A stretch of DNA of 64,000 nucleotides from Brachionus manjavacas (taxonomy: Eukaryota; Rotifera; Eurotatoria; Ploima; Brachionidae). Made by a program: the position numbers and the translations under genes. Shown piece by piece: positions 52,001 to 64,000 of this stretch (its first letter is position 1; every line of letters starts with the position of its first letter). Under the pieces are notes generated by a model. It saw only the letters and a list, made by a program, of their open reading frames with translations. It was not told where the DNA came from and made no database searches. The stretch lies in assembly GCA_019054805.1 (NCBI GenBank), contig JAHQIY010000010.1, positions 3,579,501 to 3,643,500 of the forward strand, in the 5' to 3' direction.

Positions 52001-55000
52001 AAATAAAGCTACCACTCTGCTTCAATTCAAAGCGAATCTTATGAAAAGATTTGCCAAATTGATGCACTCTTCACTGTAGTAGCCATAAATTAGCAATTTT
52101 GTAAAGGATACATACTTCGTATATTATTAAAAATATTAATTAGTAAAGAATCTAATTCATTCAGCTTGTATTTATACCAAAATTCTCTGAATTTAAAGCG
52201 AGTTTATATTTGAAAAAAAAACCAATATTAATCAAATACCGACATCTTTTTGTGCATTTTTATAAAAATGCGTTGAGAAATATTCAATACTTATTAAGTT
52301 AGTTAAAGGAGTTTTTTCTTTTTTAATTTTAAAATAAAGCTACCACTCTGCTTCAATTCAAAGCGAATCTTATGAAAAGATTTGCCAAATTGATGCACTC
52401 TTCACTGTAGTAGCCATAAATTAGCAATTTTGTAAAGGATACATACTTCGTATATTATTAAAAATATTAATTAGTAAAGAATCTAATTCATTCAGCTTGT
52501 ATTTATACCAAAATTCTCTGAATTTAAAGCGAGTTTATATTTGAAAAAAAAAACCAATATTAATCAAATACCGACATCTTTTTGTGCATTTTTATAAAAA
52601 TGCGTTGAGAAATATTCAATACTTATTAAGTTAGTTAAAGGAGTTTTTTCTTTTTTAATTTTAAAATAAAGCTACCACTCTGCTTCAATTCAAAGCGAAT
52701 CTTATGAAAAGATTTGCCAAATTGATGCACTCTTCACTGTAGTAGCCATAAATTAGCAATTTTGTAAAGGATACATACTTCGTATATTATTAAAAATATT
52801 AATTAGTAAAGAATCTAATTCATTCAGCTTGTATTTATACCAAAATTCTCTGAATTTAAAGCGAGTTTATATTTGAAAAAAAAAACCAATATTAATCAAA
52901 TACCGACATCTTTTTGTGCATTTTTATAAAAATGCGTTGAGAAATATTCAATACTTATTAAGTTAGTTAAAGGAGTTTTTTCTTTTTTAATTTTAAAATA
53001 AAGCTACCACTCTGCTTCAATTCAAAGCGAATCTTATGAAAAGATTTGCCAAATTGATGCACTCTTCACTGTAGTAGCCATAAATTAGCAATTTTGTAAA
53101 GGATACATACTTCGTATATTATTAAAAATATTAATTAGTAAAGAATCTAATTCATTCAGCTTGTATTTATACCAAAATTCTCTGAATTTAAAGCGAGTTT
53201 ATATTTGAAAAAAAAAACCAATATTAATCAAATACCGACATCTTTTTGTGCATTTTTATAAAAATGCGTTGAGAAATATTCAATACTTATTAAGTTAGTT
53301 AAAGGAGTTTTTTCTTTTTTAATTTTAAAATAAAGCTACCACTCTGCTTCAATTCAAAGCGAATCTTATGAAAAGATTTGCCAAATTGATGCACTCTTCA
53401 CTGTAGTAGCCATAAATTAGCAATTTTGTAAAGGATACATACTTCGTATATTATTAAAAATATTAATTAGTAAAGAATCTAATTCATTCAGCTTGTATTT
53501 ATACCAAAATTCTCTGAATTTAAAGCGAGTTTATATTTGAAAAAAAAACCAATATTAATCAAATACCGACATCTTTTTGTGCATTTTTATAAAAATGCGT
53601 TGAGAAATATTCAATACTTATTAAGTTAGTTAAAGGAGTTTTTTCTTTTTTAATTTTAAAATAAAGCTACCACTCTGCTTCAATTCAAAGCGAATCTTAT
53701 GAAAAGATTTGCCAAATTGATGCACTCTTCACTGTAGTAGCCATAAATTAGCAATTTTGTAAAGGATACATACTTCGTATATTATTAAAAATATTAATTA
53801 GTAAAGAATCTAATTCATTCAGCTTGTATTTATACCAAAATTCTCTGAATTTAAAGCGAGTTTATATTTGAAAAAAAAACCAATATTAATCAAATACCGA
53901 CATCTTTTTGTGCATTTTTATAAAAATGCGTTGAGAAATATTCAATACTTATTAAGTTAGTTAAAGGAGTTTTTTCATTTTAATTTTAAAATAAAGCTAC
54001 CACTCTGCTTCAATTCAAAGCGAATCTTATGAAAAGATTTGCCAAATTGATGCACTCTTCACTGTAGTAGCCATAAATTAGCAATTTTGTAAAGGATACA
54101 TACTTCGTATATTATTAAAAATATTAATTAGTAAAGAATCTAATTCATTCAGCTTGTATTTATACCAAAATTCTCTGAATTTAAAGCGAGTTTATATTTG
54201 AAAAAAAAACCAATATTAATCAAATACCGACATCTTTTTGTGCATTTTTATAAAAATGCGTTGAGAAATATTCAATACTTATTAAGTTAGTTAAAGGAGT
54301 TTTTTCTTTTTTAATTTTAAAATAAAGCTACCACTCTGCTTCAATTCAAAGCGAATCTTATGAAAAGATTTGCCAAATTGATGCACTCTTCACTGTAGTA
54401 GCCATAAATTAGCAATTTTGTAAAGGATACATACTTCGTATATTATTAAAAATATTAATTAGTAAAGAATCTAATTCATTCAGCTTGTATTTATACCAAA
54501 ATTCTCTGAATTTAAAGCGAGTTTATATTTGAATAAAAAAACCAATATTAATCAAATACCGACATCTTTTTGTGCATTTTTATAAAAATGCGTTGAGAAA
54601 TATTCAATACTTATTAAGTTAGTTAAAGGAGTTTTTTCTTTTTTAATTTTAAAATAAAGCTACCACTCTGCTTCAATTCAAAGCGAATCTTATGAAAAGA
54701 TTTGCCAAATTGATGCACTCTTCACTGTAGTAGCCATAAATTAGCAATTTTGTAAAGGATACATACTTCGTATATTATTAAAAATATTAATTAGTAAAGA
54801 ATCTAATTCATTCAGCTTGTATTTATACCAAAATTCTCTGAATTTAAAGCGAGTTTATATTTGAAAAAAAAACCAATATTAATCAAATACCGACATCTTT
54901 TTGTGCATTTTTATAAAAATGCGTTGAGAAATATTCAATACTTATTAAGTTAGTTAAAGGAGTTTTTTCTTTTTTAATTTTAAAATAAAGCTACCACTCT

Positions 55001-58000
55001 GCTTCAATTCAAAGCGAATCTTATGAAAAGATTTGCCAAATTGATGCACTCTTCACTGTAGTAGCCATAAATTAGCAATTTTGTAAAGGATACATACTTC
55101 GTATATTATTAAAAATATTAATTAGTAAAGAATCTAATTCATTCAGCTTGTATTTATACCAAAATTCTCTGAATTTAAAGCGAGTTTATATTTGAAAAAA
55201 AAAACCAATATTAATCAAATACCGACATCTTTTTGTGCATTTTTATAAAAATGCGTTGAGAAATATTCAATACTTATTAAGTTAGTTAAAGGAGTTTTTC
55301 TTTTTTAATTTTAAAATAAAGCTACCACTCTGCTTCAATTCAAAGCGAATCTTATGAAAAGATTTGCCAAATTGATGCACTCTTCACTGTAGTAGCCATA
55401 AATTAGCAATTTTGTAAAGGATACATACTTCGTATATTATTAAAAATATTAATTAGTAAAGAATCTAATTCATTCAGCTTGTATTTATACCAAAATTCTC
55501 TGAATTTAAAGCGAGTTTATATTTGAAAAAAAAAACCAATATTAATCAAATACCGACATCTTTTTGTGCATTTTTATAAAAATGCGTTGAGAAATATTCA
55601 ATACTTATTAAGTTAGTTAAAGGAGTTTTTTCTTTTTTAATTTTAAAATAAAGCTACCACTCTGCTTCAATTCAAAGCGAATCTTATGAAAAGATTTGCC
55701 AAATTGATGCACTCTTCACTGTAGTAGCCATAAATTAGCAATTTTGTAAAGGATACATACTTCGTATATTATTAAAAATATTAATTAGTAAAGAATCTAA
55801 TTCATTCAGCTTGTATTTATACCAAAATTCTCTGAATTTAAAGCGAGTTTATATTTGAAAAAAAAAACCAATATTAATCAAATACCGACATCTTTTTGTG
55901 CATTTTTATAAAAATGCGTTGAGAAATATTCAATACTTATTAAGTTAGTTAAAGGAGTTTTTTCTTTTTTAATTTTAAAATAAAGCTACCACTCTGCTTC
56001 AATTCAAAGCGAATCTTATGAAAAGATTTGCCAAATTGATGCACTCTTCACTGTAGTAGCCATAAATTAGCAATTTTGTAAAGGATACATACTTCGTATA
56101 TTATTAAAAATATTAATTAGTAAAGAATCTAATTCATTCAGCTTGTATTTATACCAAAATTCTCTGAATTTAAAGCGAGTTTATATTTGAAAAAAAAAAC
56201 CAATATTAATCAAATACCGACATCTTTTTGTGCATTTTTATAAAAATGCGTTGAGAAATATTCAATACTTATTAAGTTAGTTAAAGGAGTTTTTCTTTTT
56301 TAATTTTAAAATAAAGCTACCACTCTGCTTCAATTCAAAGCGAATCTTATGAAAAGATTTGCCAAATTGATGCACTCTTCACTGTAGTAGCCATAAATTA
56401 GCAATTTTGTAAAGGATACATACTTCGTATATTATTAAAAATATTAATTAGTAAAGAATCTAATTCATTCAGCTTGTATTTATACCAAAATTCTCTGAAT
56501 TTAAAGCGAGTTTATATTTGAAAAAAAACCAATATTAATCAAATACCGACATCTTTTTGTGCATTTTTATAAAAATGCGTTGAGAAATATTCAATACTTA
56601 TTAAGTTAGTTAAAGGAGTTTTTTCTTTTTTAATTTTAAAATAAAGCTACCACTCTGCTTCAATTCAAAGCGAATCTTATGAAAAGATTTGCCAAATTGA
56701 TGCACTCTTCACTGTAGTAGCCATAAATTAGCAATTTTGTAAAGGATACATACTTCGTATATTATTAAAAATATTAATTAGTAAAGAATCTAATTCATTC
56801 AGCTTGTATTTATACCAAAATTCTCTGAATTTAAAGCGAGTTTATATTTGAAAAAAAAAACCAATATTAATCAAATACCGACATCTTTTTGTGCATTTTT
56901 ATAAAAATGCGTTGAGAAATATTCAATACTTATTAAGTTAGTTAAAGGAGTTTTTTCTTTTTTAATTTTAAAATAAAGCTACCACTCTGCTTCAATTCAA
57001 AGCGAATCTTATGAAAAGATTTGCCAAATTGATGCACTCTTCACTGTAGTAGCCATAAATTAGCAATTTTGTAAAGGATACATACTTCGTATATTATTAA
57101 AAATATTAATTAGTAAAGAATCTAATTCATTCAGCTTGTATTTATACCAAAATTCTCTGAATTTAAAGCGAGTTTATATTTGAAAAAAAAAACCAATATT
57201 AATCAAATACCGACATCTTTTTGTGCATTTTTATAAAAATGCGTTGAGAAATATTCAATACTTATTAAGTTAGTTAAAGGAGTTTTTCTTTTTTAATTTT
57301 AAAATAAAGCTACCACTCTGCTTCAATTCAAAGCGAATCTTATGAAAAGATTTGCCAAATTGATGCACTCTTCACTGTAGTAGCCATAAATTAGCAATTT
57401 TGTAAAGGATACATACTTCGTATATTATTAAAAATATTAATTAGTAAAGAATCTAATTCATTCAGCTTGTATTTATACCAAAATTCTCTGAATTTAAAGC
57501 GAGTTTATATTTGAAAAAAAAACCAATATTAATCAAATACCGACATCTTTTTGTGCATTTTTATAAAAATGCGTTGAGAAATATTCAATACTTATTAAGT
57601 TAGTTAAAGGAGTTTTTTCTTTTTTAATTTTAAAATAAAGCTACCACTCTGCTTCAATTCAAAGCGAATCTTATGAAAAGATTTGCCAAATTGATGCACT
57701 CTTCACTGTAGTAGCCATAAATTAGCAATTTTGTAAAGGATACATACTTCGTATATTATTAAAAATATTAATTAGTAAAGAATCTAATTCATTCAGCTTG
57801 TATTTATACCAAAATTCTCTGAATTTAAAGCGAGTTTATATTTGAAAAAAAAACCAATATTAATCAAATACCGACATCTTTTTGTGCATTTTTATAAAAA
57901 TGCGTTGAGAAATATTCAATACTTATTAAGTTAGTTAAAGGAGTTTTTTCTTTTTAATTTTAAAATAAAGCTACCACTCTGCTTCAATTCAAAGCGAATC

Positions 58001-61000
58001 TTATGAAAAGATTTGCCAAATTGATGCACTCTTCACTGTAGTAGCCATAAATTAGCAATTTTGTAAAGGATACATACTTCGTATATTATTAAAAATATTA
58101 ATTAGTAAAGAATCTAATTCATTCAGCTTGTATTTATACCAAAATTCTCTGAATTTAAAGCGAGTTTATATTTGAAAAAAAAAACCAATATTAATCAAAT
58201 ACCGACATCTTTTTGTGCATTTTTATAAAAATGCGTTGAGAAATATTCAATACTTATTAAGTTAGTTAAAGGAGTTTTTTCTTTTTTAATTTTAAAATAA
58301 AGCTACCACTCTGCTTCAATTCAAAGCGAATCTTATGAAAAGATTTGCCAAATTGATGCACTCTTCACTGTAGTAGCCATAAATTAGCAATTTTGTAAAG
58401 GATACATACTTCGTATATTATTAAAAATATTAATTAGTAAAGAATCTAATTCATTCAGCTTGTATTTATACCAAAATTCTCTGAATTTAAAGCGAGTTTA
58501 TATTTGAAAAAAAAAACCAATATTAATCAAATACCGACATCTTTTTGTGCATTTTTATAAAAATGCGTTGAGAAATATTCAATACTTATTAAGTTAGTTA
58601 AAGGAGTTTTTTCTTTTTAATTTTAAAATAAAGCTACCACTCTGCTTCAATTCAAAGCGAATCTTATGAAAAGATTTGCCAAATTGATGCACTCTTCACT
58701 GTAGTAGCCATAAATTAGCAATTTTGTAAAGGATACATACTTCGTATATTATTAAAAATATTAATTAGTAAAGAATCTAATTCATTCAGCTTGTATTTAT
58801 ACCAAAATTCTCTGAATTTAAAGCGAGTTTATATTTGAAAAAAAAAACCAATATTAATCAAATACCGACATCTTTTTGTGCATTTTTATAAAAATGCGTT
58901 GAGAAATATTCAATACTTATTAAGTTAGTTAAAGGAGTTTTTTCTTTTTTAATTTTAAAATAAAGCTACCACTCTGCTTCAATTCAAAGCGAATCTTATG
59001 AAAAGATTTGCCAAATTGATGCACTCTTCACTGTAGTAGCCATAAATTAGCAATTTTGTAAAGGATACATACTTCGTATATTATTAAAAATATTAATTAG
59101 TAAAGAATCTAATTCATTCAGCTTGTATTTATACCAAAATTCTCTGAATTTAAAGCGAGTTTATATTTGAAAAAAAAACCAATATTAATCAAATACCGAC
59201 ATCTTTTTGTGCATTTTTATAAAAATGCGTTGAGAAATATTCAATACTTATTAAGTTAGTTAAAGGAGTTTTTTCTTTTTAATTTTAAAATAAAGCTACC
59301 ACTCTGCTTCAATTCAAAGCGAATCTTATGAAAAGATTTGCCAAATTGATGCACTCTTCACTGTAGTAGCCATAAATTAGCAATTTTGTAAAGGATACAT
59401 ACTTCGTATATTATATTATTAAAAATATTAATTAGTAAAGAATCTAATTCATTCAGCTTGTATTTATACCAAAATTCTCTGAATTTAAAGCGAGTTTATA
59501 TTTGAAAAAAAAAACCAATATTAATCAAATACCGACATCTTTTTGTGCATTTTTATAAAAATGCGTTGAGAAATATTCAATACTTATTAAGTTAGTTAAA
59601 GGAGTTTTTCTTTTTTAATTTTAAAATAAAGCTACCACTCTGCTTCAATTCAAAGCGAATCTTATGAAAAGATTTGCCAAATTGATGCACTCTTCACTGT
59701 AGTAGCCATAAATTAGCAATTTTGTAAAGGATACATACTTCGTATATTATTAAAAATATTAATTAGTAAAGAATCTAATTCATTCAGCTTGTATTTATAC
59801 CAAAATTCTCTGAATTTAAAGCGAGTTTATATTTGAAAAAAAAAACCAATATTAATCAAATACCGACATCTTTTTGTGCATTTTTATAAAAATGCGTTGA
59901 GAAATATTCAATACTTATTAAGTTAGTTAAAGGAGTTTTTTCTTTTTAAATTTTAAAATAAAGCTACCACTCTGCTTCAATTCAAAGCGAATCTTATGAA
60001 AAGATTTGCCAAATTGATGCACTCTTCACTGTAGTAGCCATAAATTAGCAATTTTGTAAAGGATACATACTTCGTATATTATTAAAAATATTAATTAGTA
60101 AAGAATCTAATTCATTCAGCTTGTATTTATACCAAAATTCTCTGAATTTAAAGCGAGTTTATATTTGAAAAAAAAAACCAATATTAATCAAATACCGACA
60201 TCTTTTTGTGCATTTTTATAAAAATGCGTTGAGAAATATTCAATACTTATTAAGTTAGTTAAAGGAGTTTTTTCTTTTTTAATTTTAAAATAAAGCTACC
60301 ACTCTGCTTCAATTCAAAGCGAATCTTATGAAAAGATTTGCCAAATTGATGCACTCTTCACTGTAGTAGCCATAAATTAGCAATTTTGTAAAGGATACAT
60401 ACTTCGTATATTATTAAAAATATTAATTAGTAAAGAATCTAATTCATTCAGCTTGTATTTATACCAAAATTCTCTGAATTTAAAGCGAGTTTATATTTGA
60501 AAAAAAAACCAATATTAATCAAATACCGACATCTTTTTGTGCATTTTTATAAAAATGCGTTGAGAAATATTCAATACTTATTAAGTTAGTTAAAGGAGTT
60601 TTTTCTTTTTTAATTTTAAAATAAAGCTACCACTCTGCTTCAATTCAAAGCGAATCTTATGAAAAGATTTGCCAAATTGATGCACTCTTCACTGTAGTAG
60701 CCATAAATTAGCAATTTTGTAAAGGATACATACTTCGTATATTATTAAAAATATTAATTAGTAAAGAATCTAATTCATTCAGCTTGTATTTATACCAAAA
60801 TTCTCTGAATTTAAAGCGAGTTTATATTTGAAAAAAAAACCAATATTAATCAAATACCGACATCTTTTTGTGCATTTTTATAAAAATGCGTTGAGAAATA
60901 TTCAATACTTATTAAGTTAGTTAAAGGAGTTTTTTCTTTTTTAATTTTAAAATAAAGCTACCACTCTGCTTCAATTCAAAGCGAATCTTATGAAAAGATT

Positions 61001-63550
61001 TGCCAAATTGATGCACTCTTCACTGTAGTAGCCATAAATTAGCAATTTTGTAAAGGATACATACTTCGTATATTATTAAAAATATTAATTAGTAAAGAAT
61101 CTAATTCATTCAGCTTGTATTTATACCAAAATTCTCTGAATTTAAAGCGAGTTTATATTTGAAAAAAAAAACCAATATTAATCAAATACCGACATCTTTT
61201 TGTGCATTTTTATAAAAATGCGTTGAGAAATATTCAATACTTATTAAGTTAGTTAAAGGAGTTTTTTTTTTTTAATTTTAAAATAAAGCTACCACTCTGC
61301 TTCAATTCAAAGCGAATCTTATGAAAAGATTTGCCAAATTGATGCACTCTTCACTGTAGTAGCCATAAATTAGCAATTTTGTAAAGGATACATACTTCGT
61401 ATATTATTAAAAATATTAATTAGTAAAGAATCTAATTCATTCAGCTTGTATTTATACCAAAATTCTCTGAATTTAAAGCGAGTTTATATTTGAAAAAAAA
61501 AACCAATATTAATCAAATACCGACATCTTTTTGTGCATTTTTATAAAAATGCGTTGAGAAATATTCAATACTTATTAAGTTAGTTAAAGGAGTTTTTCTT
61601 TTTAATTTTAAAATAAAGCTACCACTCTGCTTCAATTCAAAGCGAATCTTATGAAAAGATTTGCCAAATTGATGCACTCTTCACTGTAGTAGCCATAAAT
61701 TAGCAATTTTGTAAAGGATACATACTTCGTATATTATTAAAAATATTAATTAGTAAAGAATCTAATTCATTCAGCTTGTATTTATACCAAAATTCTCTGA
61801 ATTTAAAGCGAGTTTATATTTGAAAAAAAAACCAATATTAATCAAATACCGACATCTTTTTGTGCATTTTTATAAAAATGCGTTGAGAAATATTCAATAC
61901 TTATTAAGTTAGTTAAAGGAGTTTTTCTTTTTTAATTTTAAAATAAAGCTACCACTCTGCTTCAATTCAAAGCGAATCTTATGAAAAGATTTGCCAAATT
62001 GATGCACTCTTCACTGTAGTAGCCATAAATTAGCAATTTTGTAAAGGATACATACTTCGTATATTATTAAAAATATTAATTAGTAAAGAATCTAATTCAT
62101 TCAGCTTGTATTTATACCAAAATTCTCTGAATTTAAAGCGAGTTTATATTTGAAAAAAAAACCAATATTAATCAAATACCGACATCTTTTTGTGCATTTT
62201 TATAAAAATGCGTTGAGAAATATTCAATACTTATTAAGTTAGTTAAAGGAGTTTTTCTTTTTAATTTTAAAATAAAGCTACCACTCTGCTTCAATTCAAA
62301 GCGAATCTTATGAAAAGATTTGCCAAATTGATGCACTCTTCACTGTAGTAGCCATAAATTAGCAATTTTGTAAAGGATACATACTTCGTATATTATTAAA
62401 AATATTAATTAGTAAAGAATCTAATTCATTCAGCTTGTATTTATACCAAAATTCTCTGAATTTAAAGCGAGTTTATATTTGAAAAAAAAACCAATATTAA
62501 TCAAATACCGACATCTTTTTGTGCATTTTTATAAAAATGCGTTGAGAAATATTCAATACTTATTAAGTTAGTTAAAGGAGTTTTTTCTTTTTTAATTTTA
62601 AAATAAAGCTACCACTCTGCTTCAATTCAAAGCGAATCTTATGAAAAGATTTGCCAAATTGATGCACTCTTCACTGTAGTAGCCATAAATTAGCAATTTT
62701 GTAAAGGATACATACTTCGTATATTATTAAAAATATTAATTAGTAAAGAATCTAATTCATTCAGCTTGTATTTATACCAAAATTCTCTGAATTTAAAGCG
62801 AGTTTATATTTGAAAAAAAAACCAATATTAATCAAATACCGACATCTTTTTGTGCATTTTTATAAAAATGCGTTGAGAAATATTCAATACTTATTAAGTT
62901 AGTTAAAGGAGTTTTTTCTTTTAATTTTAAAATAAAGCTACCACTCTGCTTCAATTCAAAGCGAATCTTATGAAAAGATTTGCCAAATTGATGCACTCTT
63001 CACTGTAGTAGCCATAAATTAGCAATTTTGTAAAGGATACATACTTCGTATATTATTAAAAATATTAATTAGTAAAGAATCTAATTCATTCAGCTTGTAT
63101 TTATACCAAAATTCTCTGAATTTAAAGCGAGTTTATATTTGAAAAAAAAACCAATATTAATCAAATACCGACATCTTTTTGTGCATTTTTATAAAAATGC
63201 GTTGAGAAATATTCAATACTTATTAAGTTAGTTAAAGGAGTTTTTTCTTTTTTAATTTTAAAATAAAGCTACCACTCTGCTTCAATTCAAAGCGAATCTT
63301 ATGAAAAGATTTGCCAAATTGATGCACTCTTCACTGTAGTAGCCATAAATTAGCAATTTTGTAAAGGATACATACTTCGTATATTATTAAAAATATTAAT
63401 TAGTAAAGAATCTAATTCATTCAGCTTGTATTTATACCAAAATTCTCTGAATTTAAAGCGAGTTTATATTTGAAAAAAAAAACCAATATTAATCAAATAC
63501 CGACATCTTTTTGTGCATTTTTATAAAAATGCGTTGAGAAATATTCAATA

Positions 63551-63594
63551 CTTATTAAGTTAGTTAAAGGAGCTTATTAAGTTAGTTAAAGGAG
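63551..63594. repeat. 22-bp tandem duplication within one satellite copy
   Basis: CTTATTAAGTTAGTTAAAGG plus AG is present twice in direct succession, making this unit about 353 bp. It is the largest indel seen in the array. Confidence 0.9.
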
Positions 63595-64000
63595 TTTTTT
63601 CTTTTTTAATTTTAAAATAAAGCTACCACTCTGCTTCAATTCAAAGCGAATCTTATGAAAAGATTTGCCAAATTGATGCACTCTTCACTGTAGTAGCCAT
63701 AAATTAGCAATTTTGTAAAGGATACATACTTCGTATATTATTAAAAATATTAATTAGTAAAGAATCTAATTCATTCAGCTTGTATTTATACCAAAATTCT
63801 CTGAATTTAAAGCGAGTTTATATTTGAAAAAAAAACCAATATTAATCAAATACCGACATCTTTTTGTGCATTTTTATAAAAATGCGTTGAGAAATATTCA
63901 ATACTTATTAAGTTAGTTAAAGGAGTTTTTTCTTTTTTAATTTTAAAATAAAGCTACCACTCTGCTTCAATTCAAAGCGAATCTTATGAAAAGATTTGCC

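Larger units (their letters stand above)
36783..64000. repeat. Satellite DNA array: about 82 tandem copies of a 331-bp unit
   Basis: Measured from GCTTCAATTCAAAGCGAATC, copies start at 36783, 37114, 37446, 37778, 38110, 38441, 38771, 39103 and so on to 63964, a mean of 331 bp (330-332 for most). No other sequence interrupts the array, and it continues past the window edge. Copies are nearly identical. Most differences are lengths of two homopolymer tracts, the A run in TTTGAAAAAAAACCAATATT and the T runs in GGAGTTTTTTCTTTTTTAA. Rarer variants: GGGGGTTTTTC near 42705, 46348 and 49328; GAATAAAAAAACC near 49230 and 54530; TTCATTTTAATTTT near 50330 and 53977; a CATA duplication near 41510; a TATTA insertion near 59412. 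The unit has no ORF above about 60 codons. Such uniformity implies recent amplification or strong homogenisation. Centromeric or other heterochromatin is the usual home of such arrays, but nothing here proves either. Confidence 0.98.

Noticed and set aside
36783..64000. CRISPR-like regular array
   Set aside because: Units are 331 bp, contiguous and identical throughout; there are no short direct repeats alternating with unique spacers, and the context is an animal genome.
36783..64000. Ribosomal DNA or a tandem gene array
   Set aside because: The unit is far too A/T-rich and short for rRNA genes, has no long ORF, and shows no tRNA or snRNA features that I can read.

Overview
The window is nuclear DNA from an animal with a very AT-rich, repeat-laden genome and very short introns. 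The best organism evidence is one well-supported host gene, a 1013-residue orthologue of the animal RBR ubiquitin ligase ANKIB1, split by two large introns and three of only 48-56 bp. Low GC, tiny introns, an intronless AAA-ATPase/PD-(D/E)XK gene of bacterial type, many LINE remnants and a huge satellite would suit a monogonont rotifer such as Brachionus, but that is inference from general character, not a species identification.

Layout. 1-8150 is repeat-rich: a piggyBac-like MITE (469-1176), a larger inverted-repeat element (1366-2204), a small Gly/Lys-rich membrane-protein ORF (2499-3230, minus) and two broken LINE reverse-transcriptase pieces (4282-5072 plus; about 5850-6708 minus). 8194-11619 is a Tc1/mariner-type transposon with TIRs of over 300 bp, sitting exactly in the middle of an 84-bp perfect palindrome. 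It carries a five-exon DD34E transposase (minus) and a divergent five-exon second gene (plus), both with tiny introns and one or two frameshifts. About 11780-14460 is a GC-richer unit with a LINE ORF1-like protein followed by a Ulp1-type cysteine protease with 20-residue N-terminal repeats. 15489-17507 (minus) is the intact AAA-ATPase/nuclease ORF. 17626-25440 is again MITEs and LINE tails, several ending in a conserved hairpin plus simple repeat.

25442-36483 is ANKIB1 (plus): ankyrin repeats, RING1-IBR-RING2 with catalytic Cys524, Ariadne-like region, and two ubiquitin-interacting motifs. Its introns hold MITEs, a perfect 57-nt palindrome, LINE remnants and a GC-AG splice site.

36783-64000 (42% of the window) is one uninterrupted satellite array: about 82 copies of a 331-bp unit, nearly identical except for homopolymer lengths and a few private variants, starting 300 bp after the ANKIB1 stop codon and running off the right edge.

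How it works together: only ANKIB1 is clearly a host gene. The other proteins are mobile-element products or candidates for transferred genes, and no operon-like or pathway cooperation between neighbours is visible. Introns were placed by hand from splice consensus, frame and family similarity; no alignment or search was run.
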